The notes under the pieces are model-generated. The model ran no database searches. It was not told the DNA's origin and saw only the letters and a list, made by a program, of their open reading frames with translations. From positions 1-45,939 of the forward strand of contig PWHN01000070.1 in the NCBI GenBank assembly GCA_003554945.1: a DNA stretch of 45,939 nucleotides. The letters run 5' to 3'. Numbering within the stretch: the stretch's first letter is position 1; each line of letters opens with the position of its first letter. A program made the translations under genes and the position numbers. Shown one piece after another: positions 1 to 8,800 of the stretch. Source of the DNA: a bacterium (GTDB lineage Bacteria; T1Sed10-126).

Positions 1-93
1 CGGAATTTTGATTCAAAACCATTATACGGCTTTAAAACATTGGTTTCAATGCTATACACAATAATTAATCATCTCGATTGAAGGCGCGGTTAA

Positions 94-243
94 CCGAGCA
101 CTCAAGCTGTTGCCATGCGGAAGGAAAAACACCCTGTAAAATTGGCATGCTTATTTTAATTTGCTTTATTTGCCAAATAAAGCTTGAGTGCTACTTCGTA
201 GAGGCGAATTATGTTCGAAAATGAAGTTTCCGTGCATAATTCG
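94..243. repeat. 150-bp dispersed palindromic repeat, left copy
   Basis: This stretch recurs in inverted orientation at 45761-45911 with only a few differences. It is built of three nested parts. AGCACTCAAGCT at 98-109 pairs with AGCTTGAGTGCT at 181-192. A near-perfect GCTTTATTTG/CAAATAAAGC hairpin lies at about 163-183. A second hairpin at 205-243 has arms CGAATTATG and CATAATTCG. No reading frame of note lies inside. The first gene begins 29 bases after it. Bases 1-93 show no gene. Confidence 0.85.
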
Positions 244-271
244 GCCTAAATCTTGAGTGGGAGATTTTACT

Positions 272-655
272 TTGAAGACAAAAAAATATACAATTCGGCG
301 TGAAGCTCAAGTTGGAAAAACAAGGGTCCTGTATGAAGGACCCGAAAGAAAGCTTGAGCAGCTCAAGGATTATTTTAATGACCAAAAGACGTCCGATGTC
401 TATCCGGCCCTGGAAAAGGGTTATGAGAGTGCCATATTCATATACACAACAGACGCCACTTTCATGAGCCGGCTACAAAAATTCTGTAAAGACAATTTAT
501 CGGGGCCAGCAGGCGGCAGTTTTGTTACCGGTCTCCTGCCGTCAATCTTAAAAACCGGACAAATTTTGTTCTATCTCTTTCTGATGTCCACAGTAATTTA
601 TATAATGTGGGAGCTACTAATGTTTGCGATACAGATTTTTTATCTCAGGTTATGA
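272..655 (+). CDS. Small membrane-anchored protein of unknown function
   Basis: I do not recognise the family. I chose the TTG at 272 because GGGAG lies about 9 bases upstream. The in-frame GTG at 257 has no ribosome binding site and overlaps that motif. The product is about 127 residues. The first 90 are charged and soluble-looking, with a short Lys/Arg-rich start. Residues 92-127 are strongly hydrophobic and end in Arg-Leu, so the protein is probably tail-anchored by one long helix or a tight helical hairpin, with most of it in the cytoplasm. Its stop lies a few bases before the next start, which suggests translational coupling to the cyclic-nucleotide-binding protein that follows. It may be a membrane partner of that protein, but this rests on position only. 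Confidence 0.6.
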   Translation: MKTKKYTIRREAQVGKTRVLYEGPERKLEQLKDYFNDQKTSDVYPALEKGYESAIFIYTTDATFMSRLQKFCKDNLSGPAGGSFVTGLLPSILKTGQILFYLFLMSTVIYIMWELLMFAIQIFYLRL

Positions 656-661
656 GGTTTG

Positions 662-1183
662 ATGTCGATGAAACCGGGCAACTGGTTTAAAAAAACAAGC
701 CGATATTTAAAATACAGGTTGGGGAAGCTTTCGCCGGAGCTAAAGGAAAAAATTGAAGTATTGAACAGCGTTGAGCTCTTTGAATTCTGCCGGGGAATAG
801 ATCTGGTGGAAATAGCGACCGAGTGCGAATTTAAAAACTGCGAAGCAGGTGAAACTGTAATTGAAGCCGGTGATACAGGGGATGGGCTCTACATGGTAGA
901 TACTGGCAAACACGAGGTATTTATAGACGACAGTGAAGATATGCTCGCCGAATTTGGAGCAGGAGATTATTTTGGTGAAATGTCGCTGATTGATAATAAA
1001 GACCGTTCTGCAAACGTAATCTGCAAAGAGGGGGGTCGACTTCTGTTCTTTTCTAAAGAGGGTTTTGTGGGACTTTTAAGAAAACAGAGCCAGGCCAGTT
1101 TCAGGTTTCTATTCGTCCAGGCGCGGACGCTCTCCCAGAGACTCCGTGAAACTAACAGAAAACTATCCGAAAAAACGGGGTAA
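662..1183 (+). CDS. Stand-alone cyclic-nucleotide-binding domain protein
   Basis: A single cNMP-binding (Crp-type) domain fills about residues 45-155 of a 173-residue protein, with no DNA-binding or enzymatic domain. The phosphate-binding cassette is visible at about residues 104-117: F-G-E-M-S-L, six residues, then R-S-A. Its Glu and Arg are the residues that hold ribose and cyclic phosphate in this family. The first 40 residues are basic and may contact the membrane or a partner. The last 20 look helical. ATG 662 and ATG 668 are both possible starts: GAGG at 654-657 lies 4 or 10 bases upstream. It is the second gene of a plus-strand run and is followed after 5 bases by another cNMP-binding gene. 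It probably acts as a cAMP-responsive adaptor. The partner is unknown. Confidence 0.85.
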   Translation: MSMKPGNWFKKTSRYLKYRLGKLSPELKEKIEVLNSVELFEFCRGIDLVEIATECEFKNCEAGETVIEAGDTGDGLYMVDTGKHEVFIDDSEDMLAEFGAGDYFGEMSLIDNKDRSANVICKEGGRLLFFSKEGFVGLLRKQSQASFRFLFVQARTLSQRLRETNRKLSEKTG

Positions 1184-1188
1184 TCAGT

Positions 1189-2871
1189 ATGGATAAAGCC
1201 TTGTTTAAAAAATTTCCCGACTATATCGAAAAATATAAGCCGGAGACTGTTCTGTTCCAGGAAGGAGATGTGGGCAATGATTTTTACATAATCGGTAAAG
1301 GTCTGATCAATATAATCAAAGAAATAGACGGCGAGGAAGTCGTGGTAGCCACCGTCGGACCGGGCGAAGTGTTGGGTGAAATGGCCCTGGTAGAAGAGGG
1401 AGCAAAACGTTCAGCGGCGGCCAAAGCTCACTCGGAGGTAGCCTGTCTTAAATTCGATCAGAAGCAATTTGACCAGTTGCTGGAGAAGAGCCAGGAATTC
1501 CGGCAGCGTATACTTCAGGTATTGTGCCAGCGCCTGCGGGGAACAACTAAGAAACTGACCGAAGCCCAGCATAAAGCCGATTTGATTGAAAACGCATCGT
1601 CACTACTTCTCTACTTTGTGTTAGACAACAATCTACAGGCAGTTAACAAAAAGGAATTTAAATTCGACCACAAAATAGACCGGGTGGCAAATATTTTTGG
1701 TCTAAAAGAGGAAGAAATCGAAGCATTATTAGTTACTGCCTCCAGCGACCGGTTAACAAGATTTGCGCCAGAGAAAGAAAAAATTGCTTCTGCGGTGGCA
1801 GAGAAAATACTGATGCAACTACTCGACAAACTATCCTTGATTCTGCCGGAGGAATTCGAACCAGAAGATTTAGAAAAAGACAAAACTGAGCTTGACGTAA
1901 CAGAAGCAGCGGAAAATGTAAAAAAACTGTATCTCACCCTGTCTAATACGACCACAGATATTACTTTTGACCAATACACCAAGCTTAAAAAATCCTGCCA
2001 GCAATTTGAAAAGCTATATGATCGAGGCAAAACAAGCGCCAGGGGAAACAAATCCGAGCAGGGCCAACTGGGCGCTTACACGCGAGGATTAAAACGGGAC
2101 CTGGGGACAAAAATTCGCAGCCAGATTAAAGAATTCAAAGAAAAAAATATAGAGGAGCGCTGTCGTTACCTTTACCTTTATGACCACGAGATTACCCATC
2201 AACAGGAAAGCGAGGAGAAAAGAGCGCTGCTAATTCTTCCAATCGGAATCAAAAATAACGGTTATCCGGCCCTGCTCGGTTACGGTTTAATAAAACCCGG
2301 GAAGAAATCTGAGCTACAGAAATTGACCTCCTCCCTGCGCAGCAGAGGCCTGAAGGGGGTCGAAATGGTAATAGCGAACAGGCTGGCAGGGATAGATGCG
2401 GCGGCAAGCAAAACCTTCGACGCCGGATGGAACTGGTGTCGAGATGATTTTATTGATACTATCCTGCAAGAGATCCCTGAAAATCAGCATCATAACGCCC
2501 GCGATCAGTTACGCGAAATATTTCGGCAAACTAGCGACAAGGAAAGAGAAGCTGAAGCCGAATCGATTGAACAGTGGTTTCGCAAGAAAGATTGGGATAA
2601 GGCGGCTGACTTAGTAGCAAAAAATTACGGGGCAGCAATCAATTTTTCTGAGATGCCCAAAACTCACTGGAAAAAACTACAGGGTTTTGAGTATATAGAT
2701 GAAGTGGCCGGGAAAATCATCTCGGAACTCAGACTTGACGAAGAAATTGACAGCTTTGAGAACCTGAATATACGCATCGGACTGTTACTTAACGAACTAC
2801 TGGAAAAAAACGATGGCGAGTTGATAGGACGCCCCATATTCGACGAATTATATCCAGAACAAGAAGAATAA
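1189..2871 (+). CDS. Crp-like cNMP-binding protein with a long unknown C-terminal region
   Basis: The N-terminal cNMP-binding domain (about residues 12-118) has a cassette at 61-78: L-G-E-M-A-L, then R-S-A at 74-76. Residues 139-200 resemble the Crp winged helix. A hydrophobic helix is followed by a helix-turn-helix-like run (VANIFGLKEEEIEALL) and a short wing, but the recognition helix is acidic, so DNA binding is doubtful. Residues 200-560 match nothing I can name. They are helical and charged, with a possible alpha/beta segment around 340-400 (ALLILPIGI, YPALLGYGLI). There is no signal peptide or membrane helix, so it is cytoplasmic. The ATG at 1189 follows GGGG by about 9 bases. Crp relatives are usually 210-240 residues, so the 360-residue tail is the odd feature. 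It could be a regulator fused to an effector. Confidence 0.75.
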   Translation: MDKALFKKFPDYIEKYKPETVLFQEGDVGNDFYIIGKGLINIIKEIDGEEVVVATVGPGEVLGEMALVEEGAKRSAAAKAHSEVACLKFDQKQFDQLLEKSQEFRQRILQVLCQRLRGTTKKLTEAQHKADLIENASSLLLYFVLDNNLQAVNKKEFKFDHKIDRVANIFGLKEEEIEALLVTASSDRLTRFAPEKEKIASAVAEKILMQLLDKLSLILPEEFEPEDLEKDKTELDVTEAAENVKKLYLTLSNTTTDITFDQYTKLKKSCQQFEKLYDRGKTSARGNKSEQGQLGAYTRGLKRDLGTKIRSQIKEFKEKNIEERCRYLYLYDHEITHQQESEEKRALLILPIGIKNNGYPALLGYGLIKPGKKSELQKLTSSLRSRGLKGVEMVIANRLAGIDAAASKTFDAGWNWCRDDFIDTILQEIPENQHHNARDQLREIFRQTSDKEREAEAESIEQWFRKKDWDKAADLVAKNYGAAINFSEMPKTHWKKLQGFEYIDEVAGKIISELRLDEEIDSFENLNIRIGLLLNELLEKNDGELIGRPIFDELYPEQEE

Positions 2872-2914
2872 TCACTCCTGAACGAGCAACGAATTTAGTA
2901 ACAAGGAGAATATT

Positions 2915-4372
2915 ATGGAAGAACATTCGATCGAGATAAGAATCGTGGGGGATTCGGGGCCTTTTTCACGACTTGGCAAAAGTATTGGTTATCACCTTAT
3001 TGCCGACGAGGCTGAATTTCTGGTCGACTGTGGGGGACCGGTCTTTCAGATGCTTGGTGAGCAGGGATTAGAGCGAATCGACGGTATAGTAGCAACCCAC
3101 ACCCACGAGGACCACAAGCGCTGGTTCACAGACATCTGTTTATTTAACAAATTTCCCGGGACGACCGACGAACCAATAAACCTCTTAGCCAGCCGCCGGA
3201 TTTTGGAAGATTACCGCCACTGTTCGGCAACGGCCCTGGAGCAAACATTGGGGCCGGATTCCAGGCGAATAGTTAACTACAGTTTTGAAGATTTTGCCCG
3301 ACCGATGCTCATTGCTCCAGAACCAAAATACCGGATAGTCAAGCCGGAACACCCCAAAAACAAAGACGACTGGCAGGTTGTCGACCAGAGAGGAAATATT
3401 CTGGGGCCGGAGCAGGCGCGGGTGATTATCCCGGAGAAAGACGTGGCACGCCCACGGCTGCTTTTTAAGGACCCTGAGCTCAAAGAGTGGGTTGAACCGC
3501 AGGCCTTCTACTCTTTTGACGACCCATGTTTCTACGATCAGGAAACTTACACTCCCTATGAACACGAAAACGGTCTTAAAATTTATCCCTATAAAGCTCC
3601 CGCCTGGCACGGCCTGTTTGTGACCGCGATGATGTTTGAATTCAACGGCAACCGGATATTCTTCAGCAGTGACACCCGCTACGATCCGGAGCTGTGGAAA
3701 GAACTAACCGAAAAGCTTGAACCAGCGGAGAGTCCTGACGCCGGCGCGGCGTCGGAAAATACCGTCTTAAAGAATAGAGATATCAACGACTATATCGAAC
3801 GTATCTGGAGTCAACGCCGCTACAAGAGGGCGATGGAATTTTACGATAAAGATAACAATCTGCCGGTAATCCACGACGTCTCGGGCCCCTGGGCCCGGGT
3901 GCATACTGACTACCGGGAGATTGAGGACCAGACGGGGGAGCTGCTTCTGACCCACAGCCCCGACGTCTTCACCACCCTGCACCCGATGGCTCACGTGGGC
4001 AAAACTTTCGTAATTAAAGAGAATGAATTCTACGAAAAAAACACCGGGGGCGACCTGTTTAGACCGACGGCTGACTGCTACTACAAGAACTTCCAGAATT
4101 TTTTTGTCGGATACGAAAATAACGAGGGGGGCCATTTCCTGGTGAAAACTCCGCGGGACACTTTTGATATAAAAGAGCAACCGGCGGACGAAGACAGAGT
4201 TCTTAAACAGATCCAGTTATACGAAGATATAGACGGTCGTTACTTCCCTTATTTCAAAGAGAAAAATGCTGAGTATTACAAAAGACCGGATGGCCGTGTG
4301 GAAAGGCTTTTTCATCATAAAGATGGTTCCAAAGGAACAATAGTAAAAGATCTGCGTCCCAATTTGCAGTAA
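2915..4372 (+). CDS. Metallo-beta-lactamase-fold hydrolase, unknown substrate
   Basis: This is a 485-residue protein with the metal ligands of the metallo-beta-lactamase fold. The H-T-H-E-D-H motif spans residues 62-67. A third-strand His is H232 in A-W-H-G-L-F, the bridging Asp is D253 in S-S-D-T-R-Y, and the last His is H320 in V-I-H-D. This full set supports an active two-metal centre. Residues 70-230 form a large insertion and 340-485 an extra C-terminal region, so it is much longer than RNase Z or small MBL enzymes. There is no signal peptide. AAGGAG lies just upstream of ATG 2915. It sits between two cNMP-binding genes and a K+ channel. A phosphodiesterase acting on cyclic nucleotides would fit, but neither sequence nor context proves it. 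Confidence 0.8.
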   Translation: MEEHSIEIRIVGDSGPFSRLGKSIGYHLIADEAEFLVDCGGPVFQMLGEQGLERIDGIVATHTHEDHKRWFTDICLFNKFPGTTDEPINLLASRRILEDYRHCSATALEQTLGPDSRRIVNYSFEDFARPMLIAPEPKYRIVKPEHPKNKDDWQVVDQRGNILGPEQARVIIPEKDVARPRLLFKDPELKEWVEPQAFYSFDDPCFYDQETYTPYEHENGLKIYPYKAPAWHGLFVTAMMFEFNGNRIFFSSDTRYDPELWKELTEKLEPAESPDAGAASENTVLKNRDINDYIERIWSQRRYKRAMEFYDKDNNLPVIHDVSGPWARVHTDYREIEDQTGELLLTHSPDVFTTLHPMAHVGKTFVIKENEFYEKNTGGDLFRPTADCYYKNFQNFFVGYENNEGGHFLVKTPRDTFDIKEQPADEDRVLKQIQLYEDIDGRYFPYFKEKNAEYYKRPDGRVERLFHHKDGSKGTIVKDLRPNLQ

Positions 4373-4395
4373 TCTTCTGAAGGTGAAGGGATAGC

Positions 4396-5412
4396 GTGCA
4401 GGAAAAACCGATAAACATAAAGGGGCAAATTTTTAGACTGGGATTACTGCTGAGCGGGATCATTTTAATAGGAACTCTCGGTTATTTTACTATTGAGGGA
4501 TGGAACCTCTCCGACTCTCTTTTCATGACAGTCATAACGATGTCCACCGTTGGATACGGGGCCGTTGACGACCTCTCCCAGGCCGGCCAATTTTTTACAA
4601 TTTTCCTGAACATTGGGGGAATTGCCCTCTATTCCACTGCTTTTTTTAAAATTGTAAGTATTGTTAGTGCAGGTTCAATTATTGAGATGATGCAGAGGGA
4701 TAAGATGGACAAGAAAATCGCCAAGCTGGAAAACCACTATATAATCTGCGGCTGTGGTGAAACGGTTAAGCATATAGCTCACGAACTATCTGACGTCAAA
4801 CTAACGTTTGTAATCGTCTGTCCCGACAACGAAGAGCTTGAGCAGAGAAACTTAGGGGATTACTACCATATATTCGGCGAGCCAGACAAAGAAAAAGTGT
4901 TAGAAAAAGCCGGAATTGAGAGAGCCCGGGGGATTTTCTGCGTTATGCCGGAAGACCGTGAAAATATACTTATAACCCTGACCGCTCGTTCATTAAACCC
5001 AAAACTGCAAATCACCACCAGTTGTGTAAGTGAAGAGGCTCATTCGAAGTTTCAAAAAGCGGGCGCCGATAGGATAATTTTTGCTGACCGGATCGGCGGA
5101 CTACGTATGGTTTCCGAGATGATACGTCCGGACGTGGTAACTTTCCTCGACAAGATGCTGCGCGAGAGCGGTGGGATCAGATTCGAGGAAATAGCGGTGG
5201 CTGAAAATTCACAACTAATTGGTCAGCCGATGACCTGCTGTGCCCCTGACAGACATTTCCAGGTTACCGTAGTTGCTGTGCTTAATAAAGAGGGAAAATA
5301 CGAATACAATCACCTCAGCATGGACGACGATCGTACCATAGAGGCGGGAGAAAAATTAGTAGTGATCGGCAGAAGTGAAGAAATAGAAAAAATGCGAGAA
5401 TATGCTTCTTGA
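4396..5412 (+). CDS. Two-TM potassium channel with RCK (TrkA-N/TrkA-C) domain
   Basis: The product is 338 residues. TM1 (about 11-33), a pore helix and the K+ selectivity filter T-V-G-Y-G (51-55), then TM2 (62-92), form one pore unit, as in MthK-type channels that assemble as tetramers. Residues 114-235 are an RCK/TrkA-N Rossmann domain starting at H-Y-I-I-C-G-C-G-E. Its Gly-rich loop is of the channel type rather than the classical GxGxxG. Residues 255-336 are a TrkA-C domain. RCK domains gate such channels in response to Ca2+, nucleotides or cyclic di-AMP. The ligand here cannot be read from sequence. The GTG start follows GAAGG. No cNMP-binding domain is fused, although two are encoded just upstream. 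A role in K+ efflux or osmotic balance is likely. Confidence 0.9.
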   Translation: MQEKPINIKGQIFRLGLLLSGIILIGTLGYFTIEGWNLSDSLFMTVITMSTVGYGAVDDLSQAGQFFTIFLNIGGIALYSTAFFKIVSIVSAGSIIEMMQRDKMDKKIAKLENHYIICGCGETVKHIAHELSDVKLTFVIVCPDNEELEQRNLGDYYHIFGEPDKEKVLEKAGIERARGIFCVMPEDRENILITLTARSLNPKLQITTSCVSEEAHSKFQKAGADRIIFADRIGGLRMVSEMIRPDVVTFLDKMLRESGGIRFEEIAVAENSQLIGQPMTCCAPDRHFQVTVVAVLNKEGKYEYNHLSMDDDRTIEAGEKLVVIGRSEEIEKMREYAS

Positions 5413-5413
5413 A

Positions 5414-5493
5414 GTGGGAAAGTGGGAAAGCGGGAAAGTGGGAAAGCGGGAAAGTTAGAAAGCGGGAAAGTTAGAAAGTGGGAAAGTTAGAAA
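5414..5493. repeat. Tandem array of ten 8-bp units
   Basis: Ten consecutive octamers of the types GTGGGAAA, GCGGGAAA and GTTAGAAA start one base after the TGA of the K+ channel gene. The order is mixed, not a simple doubling. A three-unit array of the same octamers starts directly after the stop of the Crp gene at 20141. GCGTAGTTGCGGG follows, and similar AACCCGCAAC text lies beside the related 7-mer array at 42276. Confidence 0.9.
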
Positions 5494-5546
5494 GCGTAGT
5501 TGCGGGTTGCGAGTTTAAATCTAAGACAAGAAACCTGAAATCGGGA

Positions 5547-5596
5547 GACCGTAAACATGGATTCCGGCTCGGAGGCCGGAATGACGTCAAGTTCAA
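5547..5596. repeat. GGATTCCGG hairpin module, copy 1
   Basis: ATTCCGG at 5561-5567 pairs with CCGGAAT at 5576-5582 around a short CTCGGAGG-type loop. The surrounding 50 bases are repeated at 18847-18896 with about five changes. A third copy near 24980-25091 is split by another element, and a half copy ends at 29264. This is a dispersed intergenic hairpin of the kind seen in many bacterial genomes. Confidence 0.85.
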
Positions 5597-5611
5597 GATC
5601 AACTTCCCCCC

Positions 5612-5775
5612 ACTCTCTGATGTCCTCGTAATCGAGGGAGAGAGGAATTAAATCAAGGGCAACTTCCCCACTCTCTGATGTCCTCGTAATCGAGGGAGAG
5701 AGGAATTAAATCAAGGGCAACTTCCCCACTCTCTGGTGTCCTCGTAATCGAGGGAGAAAGGAATTATCAAGGACA
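5612..5775. repeat. Three tandem 58-bp repeats, each with a hairpin
   Basis: Units start at 5612, 5670 and 5728 (period 58). The first two are nearly identical. The third diverges in its last 10 bases. A partial tail of the same unit precedes the array. Each unit can fold as CTCTC, six bases, CCTCG, loop TAAT, CGAGG, GA, GAGAG. The array lies between convergent genes (K+ channel on plus, GLUG protein on minus), where stacked hairpins could block read-through. Together with the octamers and the hairpin module it fills the gap 5413-5821, and I see no gene there. Confidence 0.85.
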
Positions 5776-5821
5776 AGATCGGGAGCGAAGGGACGAGAGT
5801 CGGTGGGCAGTTGTGGCGGCT

Positions 5822-8800
5822 TTAATCGACGGTGCGGATACCGACGCCCAGTTGGTAACGAGGACTATTATATTCTTCATCTGGATCTTCCAACCAACCA
5901 CGAGTCCAGATAATTATTTCGCTGCTACAGCTCAGACGCAGGGAGTTAATTTCTGTGGAGGGCTCCATACCATCAATGTAGAAGTGATTGCTAAAATCGT
6001 GGACAAAACTCTGCTCAAATGTTTCTAAAGTTGTGTCCCCCTGGTTATCCACGGCTTCATAGTCGTAGTTGAAATTTCCAGCGTCATCGACCTGCAGCTC
6101 TCCCCGGATTAATTCAGAGCGGCCAAAGTCATAAAAATCTCCGGGGAATTCCAGCCCATAGATTGAGAGCTCATGCACTTCATATTGACCGGCCAGATCA
6201 ACCTCGGTCATTTCACAGCCTGCTACTCCAAGAGCAAGCGACTGCTTGATAAGGAACTCATTATCTTCTAGATAATCTCCCCAGCCGCCCAGGTAAAGGT
6301 TGCGGTCGGGCGTAAACATCTTCTCGCGAGTCGCCCCCTCGTATTGCGGTTGGTCAACGTAATAAGCCTTCAACAGTTCATCAACTTCGTATTCTAACTC
6401 GTAGGGGCCAGAATCAATAGAGCCGTCCGCGAAAAGCTCGTCGGTGACGTTAGAAAATAACAGCCCCGTGTCCTGGTGGGGCTCAAATTCCAAAATTTCA
6501 TCCTTTAAACTAAGATCTCGAAAGGAGTAGTCGGGACAATATTCAAAGAGCATTTCGGAGCCGGCATAATCCCCTTCTACGTCATCAACGTCAATTAAAG
6601 GCTGCGAAGCGTCGAGACCAAGGCCAAACTTATGGTCAACACCGTCCGCTTTTTCGTCCGTTTGCGTAAGCAAAAACATCTCCCGGTCTGACGAAATTCT
6701 TGCTTCCATGACTTCGTGGTCACTGTCCAATATTTTTAACCTATTGTCAGGATAAATCCGGTATTCGCCCTGATCAGAGTCGGGCGCCTCTGAACCGTCA
6801 GAACTTAAGTAAACTGAATCGTAAACAAAAGTTCCATCGGTAGAAAGATTAATCTCGCCTGATTCTCGAGTGATTTTTCTTTCGTCCGGATTTGTGTAAT
6901 CCTCCAGTTTCATTTCAACGAACATGAACTTCCCGGTAAAAACTTCGTCTTCCGATGGTTCAGGAATAACCCAGATCGGAGACGGTTCACCGCTGAAAAA
7001 TGGATAGCCATCATTTTCGAACGCATCCGTGCGAACAATATCAAACCCGGCGTCTTCATAGGGGGTTAATAACCGCATCTCAAATGTGGTCAAACCTTCT
7101 CCCCCGGCACTCTCCTCGACTCCAGAAGTCTCCACGTCCCAGAAACTGGCATCTACTTCTCCTCCGTTAAAGGAACTACCGATCAGTCCACCGGCCAGTC
7201 CTTCTTCCTCGGCGCTAACCGCTCCGACTGCATAAGTCTTTTCAATGAACCCGGAATTTTCGCCGACAAGCCCCCCCACTTCACCGTAACCACTACTAAC
7301 CTCCCCGGTAGCATAGGCATTGCTAATCAAGCTCTCACAATTTTTTCCAACCAGTCCACCAATAAATTCATACCCCCCAGTAACATTGCCGGCAGCATGA
7401 GAAGCAAAAATTTCGCCTTCCTGCTCGCTTAATCCTACCAGACCACCGATAGTGTGTTCACCAGAAACATCCCCCTCAGCGTAAGAATTGCTAATTAAAC
7501 TCGTGTTTTCGCCGGCCAATCCTCCCACCCATTCATAGCCATCGACTTCTCCCCTGGCATAGGAATTATAGATCGAGCCCCACTTATTCGAACCGACGAG
7601 CCCACCAACCACCTCGCTGCCATTCACGCTTCCCTCGGCGAAAGAATTAATGACTTTTCCATAATCATTTAGCCCGACCAGACCTCCAATATAATTTGCC
7701 GACTCATGCCCGATTATATCTCCGGTGGCGTTAGATTCAAAAATAACTCCTTCATTTGATCCAACGAGACCACCTATCTCATTCAGGCCGGAAACTTCCA
7801 CTTCGGATGCGGAGTTGGTTATTAAGCCGCTATCGCCCTCTTGTTTAAAATTGGAGCCAACCAGACCGCCGGCGACACTATCACTATAAACGGCACCGCT
7901 TGCATAAACGTTAGCCACCTCACCGTAGCTGGCCCCCGCCAGAGGCCCCGAAGCGAGATACCCGGTTATGTCTACGTCGATTAAATTTAAATTTGCCACT
8001 TGACCACTCTCCCCTATGGAAGTAAAAAGACCAGCTCCAACATAGTCTGGACGATCAACAGAAAGACCACTGATTGTCAGATCCTGTCCGTCAAAACCAC
8101 CGTTAAACGGCGTAAATATGGGAGTATCATAATCATCATCTTCTTCTTCAAAGTCGATCGCTCCGATTGGTTCCCAACCGGCGCCCTCATTTGCGTCCGC
8201 GGAAGCTATTTCATCGTAGCCAGGCGAATTTTGGTCCAAATTTTCAACAAGAACGTAGTGCGCTTCCAGCTCATCACGGATAGCGTCAAGGTCATACCAG
8301 TCGGTAATCCAGTAGGGAGCATCTTCAGTACCGTCGGCTGCGGGCCCCAACCAGGCGACACCGAGCCTGAGAGCTCGAAACACTTCTTCCGTGTTGTAAG
8401 TCCTAATTTTAAAAGTAATTTGCTCAACCTCACCGGCACCGGTAGCCTCGTTTTCAACTTCCTGCCAGCTTTCCCGATCGAGGTCCAACGGCGAACTCCA
8501 GAGCGTCTCCTCATCCCCCAGCTGAAGACCAAGTTCAACACTTCCCGTACCGGCCACCCATATTTTACCGGCAACTGTACTAAATTCGCCGTCAAGGTCT
8601 ACTTCCTGGTAGAGGATACGTTCTCCCGAACCGTGCACGCGTACCGAGTAATCACCGAGTAAGGCCTCCTCGTCGTCGGGCCACCAGTTGTGGCTAAGAT
8701 CCTCCGAACCCTGCCAGCTCTCCGGTCGCCCCTCCTCGGTCCACTGCTCAAAGTCAGCATTATCGAGCAAATTGTCTTCAAAATGTGGTGGCTCTACTTC

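Noticed and set aside
94-109. AGCACTC and GAGTGCT inside the palindromic elements resemble the CIRCE heat-shock operator.
   Set aside because: CIRCE needs TTAGCACTC and GAGTGCTAA nine bases apart. Here the halves are about 50 to 220 bases apart, flanked by CCG, and not placed before heat-shock genes.
5612-5775. Three 58-bp repeats considered as a small CRISPR array.
   Set aside because: The units are directly adjacent without unique spacers, and no cas gene is in the window.
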